A stretch of DNA of 64,000 nt from Bradysia coprophila (lineage: Eukaryota; Arthropoda; Insecta; Diptera; Sciaridae), in the NCBI RefSeq assembly GCF_014529535.1, contig NW_023503608.1, forward strand, positions 5,940,501-6,004,500. The letters are read 5' to 3'. The translations under genes were made by a program, and so were the position numbers. Numbering within the stretch: the stretch's first letter is position 1; each line of letters starts with the position of its first letter. Below are positions 59,333 to 64,000 of this stretch, in pieces. The notes under the pieces are model-generated. The model was not told the origin of the DNA, ran no database searches, and saw only the letters and a list, made by a program, of their open reading frames with translations.

Positions 59333-59473
59333 CAAGCAAAAGTGCTATTAATGACAGCTGCCAAATAGAGTACTAATTTGTACGAAAAAATTTCCAGATT
59401 TTTTTACAGTGTTCGATACATTGTCCAGTTTCAGTACCCTATTTACAGTACCGCTCATGCTTGAATTGCGTTG
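59333..59473. mobile_element. Short MITE with CAACGC ends, copy 3
   Basis: CAACGCGCTTCAAGCAAAAGTGCT at the left and inverted CAACGCAATTCAAGCATGAGCGG at the right; the body has TGCCAAATAGAGTACTA and CAGTACCCTATTT. Same family and orientation as 11603-11764. Confidence 0.75.
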
Positions 59474-60234
59474 GTTGAAGCTATTTACTATATCTATTTA
59501 TAAGTTTTCTCGACTAATCTGCACATTGTTATTGTAGCTGGTTCGAATTGATTAACGGATGCAATGAAGGAATGAAGGAATTATAATTTTATCCACTATT
59601 TTCCAGCGGGCTCTAACTCTATTAACCAACTTAGCAATATAAAATCACAGAATCGACATTAAACCCAAATCCTCATTAAAATGTGCTCAAGTAATTGCAG
59701 CATGATAAAATTTGCAGGCGAAATTGATTGACGAGATATTGCATGGTATACAACTTTTGAAATAAAAGATTTAACACCAAAACAATTACAGATTCGTTAA
59801 TTATATGATGATATATGCTCGCTGTCTGAGAAATGATTGTCGTATTTCTTGACTGACTCAAAGGGTTGAGTTTAAAGAACTGTAATATTAGACAAAAAAA
59901 ATGAATAAGTACTTAGCACAACTTAGTTTTTAAATTCTACTTATTCCTAGACCCACAGATTCTGACGGCTTTCATATTGAATGGTTTTTTGGGTCTTACA
60001 CGTGTGCGGTAAAAATTTCGATTGGGAAAAAATCAATAAAAAATTAAAATATCCATTCAATACTAACGGTAGATATAGTTGGGGAGGCAATGCCATTCAG
60101 ACGCGCGGCCCTACGCTCTGCATATTAGCTCGATACCAATGACACCTTCTCCTGTGACTCCTGTGGGTCTAGTAAAATGTAGTATCTGGACAAAAACAAA
60201 ATTGTGCTACTTCGTTATTTTTTCGAGTGGCACG

Positions 60235-60855
60235 GTTGCACCTCTGATTTTTTTTTCATGTTCTTATTAAGGGACTCGAGTACTATAAGGAACCACATTG
60301 AGTTCGCGGATCCATCCAGCCGTTTCGGTGAACCGGCACTCATGGCCGTGCTGACCACGTAGCCACAGCCAGCTAAAGTCGAAATTTCGGCATTTTTAAA
60401 TCGTGATATGTCCGAAATGAAGAGAATTTGAAACTCTTTGAATGGCGATATTGGTAGAGGATTCCATGCTGTATTAAACCCCGATAATGAGTTTTACAAA
60501 ATTTGTCTGAATTGTACGATACTTGAAAAATGGTATTTTCACCATTCAAAGAGTTTCAAACTTTCTTCATCTTGGACATATCACGATTTAAAAATGTCGA
60601 AATTTCGACTTTAGCTGGCTGTGGCTACGTGGTCAGGTTGTCGAGGGAAGCCATTTTAACACGCATTAGCTTAGAATTAGTCCCTCTATCCGTTGTGATA
60701 ACAATCTGTATTCAAATTGACTTGTCGGTCCTGCACGGCGATGAGTGCCGGTTCTCCGAAACGGCTGGATGGATCCGCGAACTCAATGTGGTTCCTTATA
60801 GTACTCGAGTCCCTTAATAAAAAATTGAAGAAAAATCAGAGGTGATATCGCGACT
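60235..60855. repeat. ~620-bp foldback repeat
   Basis: Left arm from GGTTGCACCTCTGATTTTTTTTTC and right arm ending GAAGAAAAATCAGAGGTG pair over nearly their full length. Shared text includes GAACCACATTGAGTTCGCGGATCCATCCAGCC. The right arm has an extra ~120 bp (TTGTCGAGGGAAGCC..GACTTGTCGGTCC) lost from the left. The open frame across the right arm is not a gene. Confidence 0.8.
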
Positions 60856-62364
60856 CTATTTAAGTTTCGTTCCGTGTGGGTTTGTTCATTCTAATAGCAA
60901 CATTCCAAACTCCATAAAATTTTGTTGAAAATACTTTAGGGTTTATCATTTATTTAATACTTTTCCTTTTTAATTTTTGTTTTGTGATTAACAGCAAATT
61001 TTCCATAATAATTTTTCTATTCATAATTGTCATCGTTTAAACTGTCATCTTTCGTTTATTTTAAATCTTAAATGTAAGACTGGCAAAAGGATTTTCTTTG
61101 TTTTAATTTATTTCGAATACTTATCATTACAAATAAATGCTTTTCACGTTGTGCGTCTGTGTAACATATTATTTAGGGGTTTTAATGTGTTCTAATACTG
61201 ATACCTATGGTGAAGATACGATCTTCAATCGTAAGTGAATTCATTCATTCATTCCCCGAAGATTTTCTTCAGCTAAGTACTAACTTGATGATCCGAAGTC
61301 CATTTTTGTGGAACCAGCACTTATGAAATTTAAAAAGTTTTACACAAACCAGATGCTCTTTAAGAAAAACCTGGATGGATAATTAGAAATTGTTATTTAA
61401 CCTGTAAACATCTATGTACTAAGATTGCGCATTGTTGATTGTGAGGTTGATTGTAGCATGAAAGCACAAGATCGCTTGTATAATAAATAATTACCGCTTT
61501 TGAAACCAAATTAAACAGAGACGAAATTTGTAAATTAAAAACCGCGGCAGAGTAAAGTTAACCAGGCAGAAGTGCTTGATTGGACCTGAGTTATCTAGTA
61601 ACTCTAAGTTTAAAATTTCGAGTTAAATTTCTATAAAAAAAATTATTCTTGAATTAAATTGAACCAATATCCTCTCTAGCAAACAAACTTCGTTTTGACG
61701 CTGTCAAAAAACCACTTTAGTACTTTGTTTGGTAGAACTAATTTGTTGACTAATTTCTATTTTATTACCACCTTAATAAATTTAGTTAGGTTGCAAGGGA
61801 GGGTTTGACATAAAGTTGTTGACAGGTTAATTATGGAACAATTAACAAAAAATTAAATTTGTTAGAATTGACTCAGGAATGATCAAAAAACACAAACAAA
61901 ACAAAAAAGACTTTGACTGCGTAGCGTAAGCGACTATATTCTATAGTTGCAGATAAACGACTGTCTTATCTACGAAAGATCCAGTTCTCTTTTTCTCTGT
62001 TAAAAATAGCACACCCTTTTCCCTTAATGTAAATTTTCAATGATTGACAATGAAAAACTGTTTTTCATTTTTCATGATTAAAGTAAATATTTCGTTTAAA
62101 GCTTAATTTCGCACCTTTATTCGAATAATTGCTTTTGTTCCTAAATAATTTGATTTGAAACAATTATATTATTACGCAACATTTAGCAATTGAAAATTAG
62201 ATCATTTTACAGTTAATTTGTTTTATATTAAATAATCATATTTTAATTTACTTTACTTCCTTCCTTCACTGTACCTCCCAAATTTTCACTTTCTATTCTT
62301 TGGTATAACATGATTTTGAAAAAAAATCGGATTAAATTCTAAATTTGTTGTTGTTTGATTCCAT

Positions 62365-62501
62365 TTAAAACCCTTTGCGATGATCGTTGATTCTATTGTG
62401 AGAGGGATGATGATGGCGATTCGGTCTAATCGATCTTAATTCATTCGGCACCAGCGAATCATCGATGAAGTGGTCAAAATACTGAATACGACGTGTTGGA
62501 C
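62365..62501 (-). CDS. Probable 3'-terminal exon of an unidentified gene (partial)
   Basis: On the minus strand a strong acceptor (ACACATTCCAG) precedes 45 in-phase codons including the TAA stop at 62365-62367. The peptide starts PTRRIQYFDHFIDDSLVPNE after two split-codon bases, continues LRSIRPNRHHHPSHN and ends DHRKGF. Codon use and the splice site resemble the real genes here, and the residue mix is unlike translated AT-rich noise. No upstream exon was found up to 64000, so the rest of the gene would lie outside the window. No family is recognised. It could still be chance. Confidence 0.4.
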
Positions 62502-64000
62502 CTGGAATGTGTACGAATATTTTAGATAATTTAGAAGATCCACTCCCTTATTTAGAAAATGGGTACTGTTATGGTGAAAGTGAAATTATTCCAAAATGAA
62601 AAGAAAAACATGTTTCACTTAACAATACCAACATTTTTACTTACACAAAAAAATGAAATTAATTTTTAAATCAAATCAAAGCTGGATTTTGGATATCGGG
62701 TCGTAAGGCTGAGGATAATGCTTAGGGATGTAATCAAACAACTCAAAGAACAACCAGTAGAAAATCCTAAAAATCCTTAACCATTTACAAACGGTAAGCG
62801 TATATGATGCTTCATTACACGCACGGAATTTTGAAAACCGACACATTTTCTGTTTCTGTGTTTTACTTGAGTTTCTGATTTCTCCGTAAAAAAACATGCA
62901 AAATTCACAAAAAAACCAGTAAACCACGAAACAGAAAATGTGTCGGTTTTCAAAATTCCGCTAGTGTACATGTGTTACAACTTTACTTCAAAGTTTCGAC
63001 GAGTTTTTTATGCCCTCAGCATCTATACGTATCTGTGGTGTACGGTTTATTTTAGGTACTTTCTGAGAAAAGGGAACACTAGCAGGGGATAAGATGAGGA
63101 TGAAGTATATAAATTAGATCTTTACACAACAACTCTTTTAAAAATTAATGAAACGATACACGGTGAGCTTGATTTTTTTTTAGTTAAAAGTGGCTGTACC
63201 CAAAATGTTATTGTTGTTTATGCTCGAGGACTATCCCCTGATCATTTGCCAATAAAAATTAAAATCGATTGTACGGGAGGTTTTTGAGATACATAATTTT
63301 TGGGATACTGTTCACCAACAAAACATAGATTTTTGGGAAAGTTTTGGCAGAAAGTTGATAGTATCCGATAGCCTGAGTCTTAACCTTTATATTGATACCA
63401 TATAAGCACATTCCTCACGAGTACAAGCGCCTAATCATTTGTGATCGACGGTCGAAAATAAACGATGGCCTACAATAAATGCTACCTTTATCTGGTAAAA
63501 ATAATGTTAAAAGAAATGAAATAAAAAATTTTGAATCAAACAAAAATCGATACTGTGAACAATAGAAGTAACAGATTAAATGATTACACCCAGATATGCT
63601 TTACTCTTCTAAAACGTCAATGATAGATTTCATCGCGCCAAATTCTTAAAAATCAAAAGTTTTGTGGTCTAATGTCTAGAGAGTGTTTTATCCTATGCAC
63701 GATATCTTCTCTGCATATAGAACCTGAAGAAGTAAGAAGTAAGTAAGTATATATAAGCTGAACATTTTTGACTCAAAGACAGCGTACGCGTAGAAGAGTA
63801 CTCACTAAAACAAAGAAAAATAGAGCAATTTTATGTAGGGTAGGCGTACCAGTCCTCGGACACTTTGACATTAAAAGTAAATTAATTAACATCTAGCTCG
63901 AAAATATTGTGGATGACTATCCTTCAGTTGTAATCTGTAGTTTTCACTATCGATTGGTCGTAAAATTGGATTCACTAGGAATACTGTGTAATTTTAATCA
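62502..64000. other. Right-edge non-coding stretch
   Basis: Contains an inverted pair (CGGAATTTTGAAAACCGACACATTTTCTGTTTC at 62822 and its inverted copy ending about 62962), a lone CACGGTGAGCTTGA element end at 63159 and an R1 copy at 63430-63610. It may be an intron of the gene ending at 62365. Confidence 0.5.
63430..63610 (+). repeat. Dispersed repeat family R1
   Basis: Begins CATTTGTGATCGACGGTCGAAAATAAACGATGGCC, includes GAACAATAGAAGTAACAGATTAAATGATTACA and ends near ATATGC. Diverged. Confidence 0.55.

Larger units (their letters stand above)
58931..62364. other. Region downstream of cycle
   Basis: Starts with the cycle 3' UTR (a possible AATAAA at 59122-59127). It then holds a CAACGC MITE at 59333-59473, an R1 remnant near 59760-59840 and the large foldback at 60235-60855. 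From 60.9 to 62.3 kb no gene or clear repeat is seen. Confidence 0.5.

Noticed and set aside
60530..60817. 95-codon frame (and a similar one at 46480-46662)
   Set aside because: Both fall inside the foldback repeat arms; the similarity reflects the repeat, not a gene.
1..64000. tRNA genes, CRISPR arrays, bacterial operons
   Set aside because: No cloverleaf with proper A/B boxes was noticed, no regularly spaced identical repeats with unique spacers, and no prokaryotic gene structure. A tRNAscan run would settle the tRNA question.

Overview
This is nuclear DNA from an animal, and the gene content points to an insect. The genes have short GT-AG introns (many of 60-100 bp), the DNA is AT-rich, and there are many short non-autonomous transposons. 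A CYCLE/BMAL1 gene that keeps the BMAL1-type C-terminal activation tail excludes Drosophila-like flies but fits many other insects. A lower dipteran is my best guess, and that is inference. No bacterial, organellar or viral genes were recognised. All exon models are hand-spliced from the raw sequence: I followed GT/AG signals and reading phase across every junction and had no transcript data.

Layout. 1-5 kb: 5' coding exons of Kank (minus strand), with a 1.06-kb hAT-like element in its first coding intron. 5-13.9 kb: mostly non-coding, with several inverted-repeat transposons. 13.9-14.6 kb: Mad2 (minus strand). 16.2-18.6 kb: a Plekhm1-like gene (plus strand) with RUN and Rubicon-homology domains. 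19-28 kb: a rearranged region holding two paralogous genes for small one-pass membrane proteins with a cysteine-rich domain of unknown function, inverted-repeat ends, and a second, decayed copy of the Plekhm1 3' end. 28-32 kb: repeats only. 32.07-40.16 kb: an apparently intact 8.1-kb DNA transposon. It has matching inverted ends, subterminal repeat arrays and two divergently transcribed spliced genes, a 665-aa tnp2-like transposase and a 523-aa DUF4806-type protein. 40-47.6 kb: non-coding with repeats. 47.6-58.9 kb: cycle (13 coding exons, 734 aa), whose 5.6-kb intron 2 is full of repeats and carries a 5S-rRNA-like SINE fragment. 59-64 kb: repeats and one probable 3'-terminal exon of an unidentified minus-strand gene at 62.4-62.5 kb.

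The host genes (Kank: cortex/cytoskeleton; Mad2: spindle checkpoint; Plekhm1: lysosome fusion adaptor; cycle: circadian clock) are ordinary neighbours and not a pathway. The most unusual content is mobile. There is the two-gene transposon, and there are five elements with inverted ends and 7-8 bp target duplications, each filled with a different simple-sequence array.
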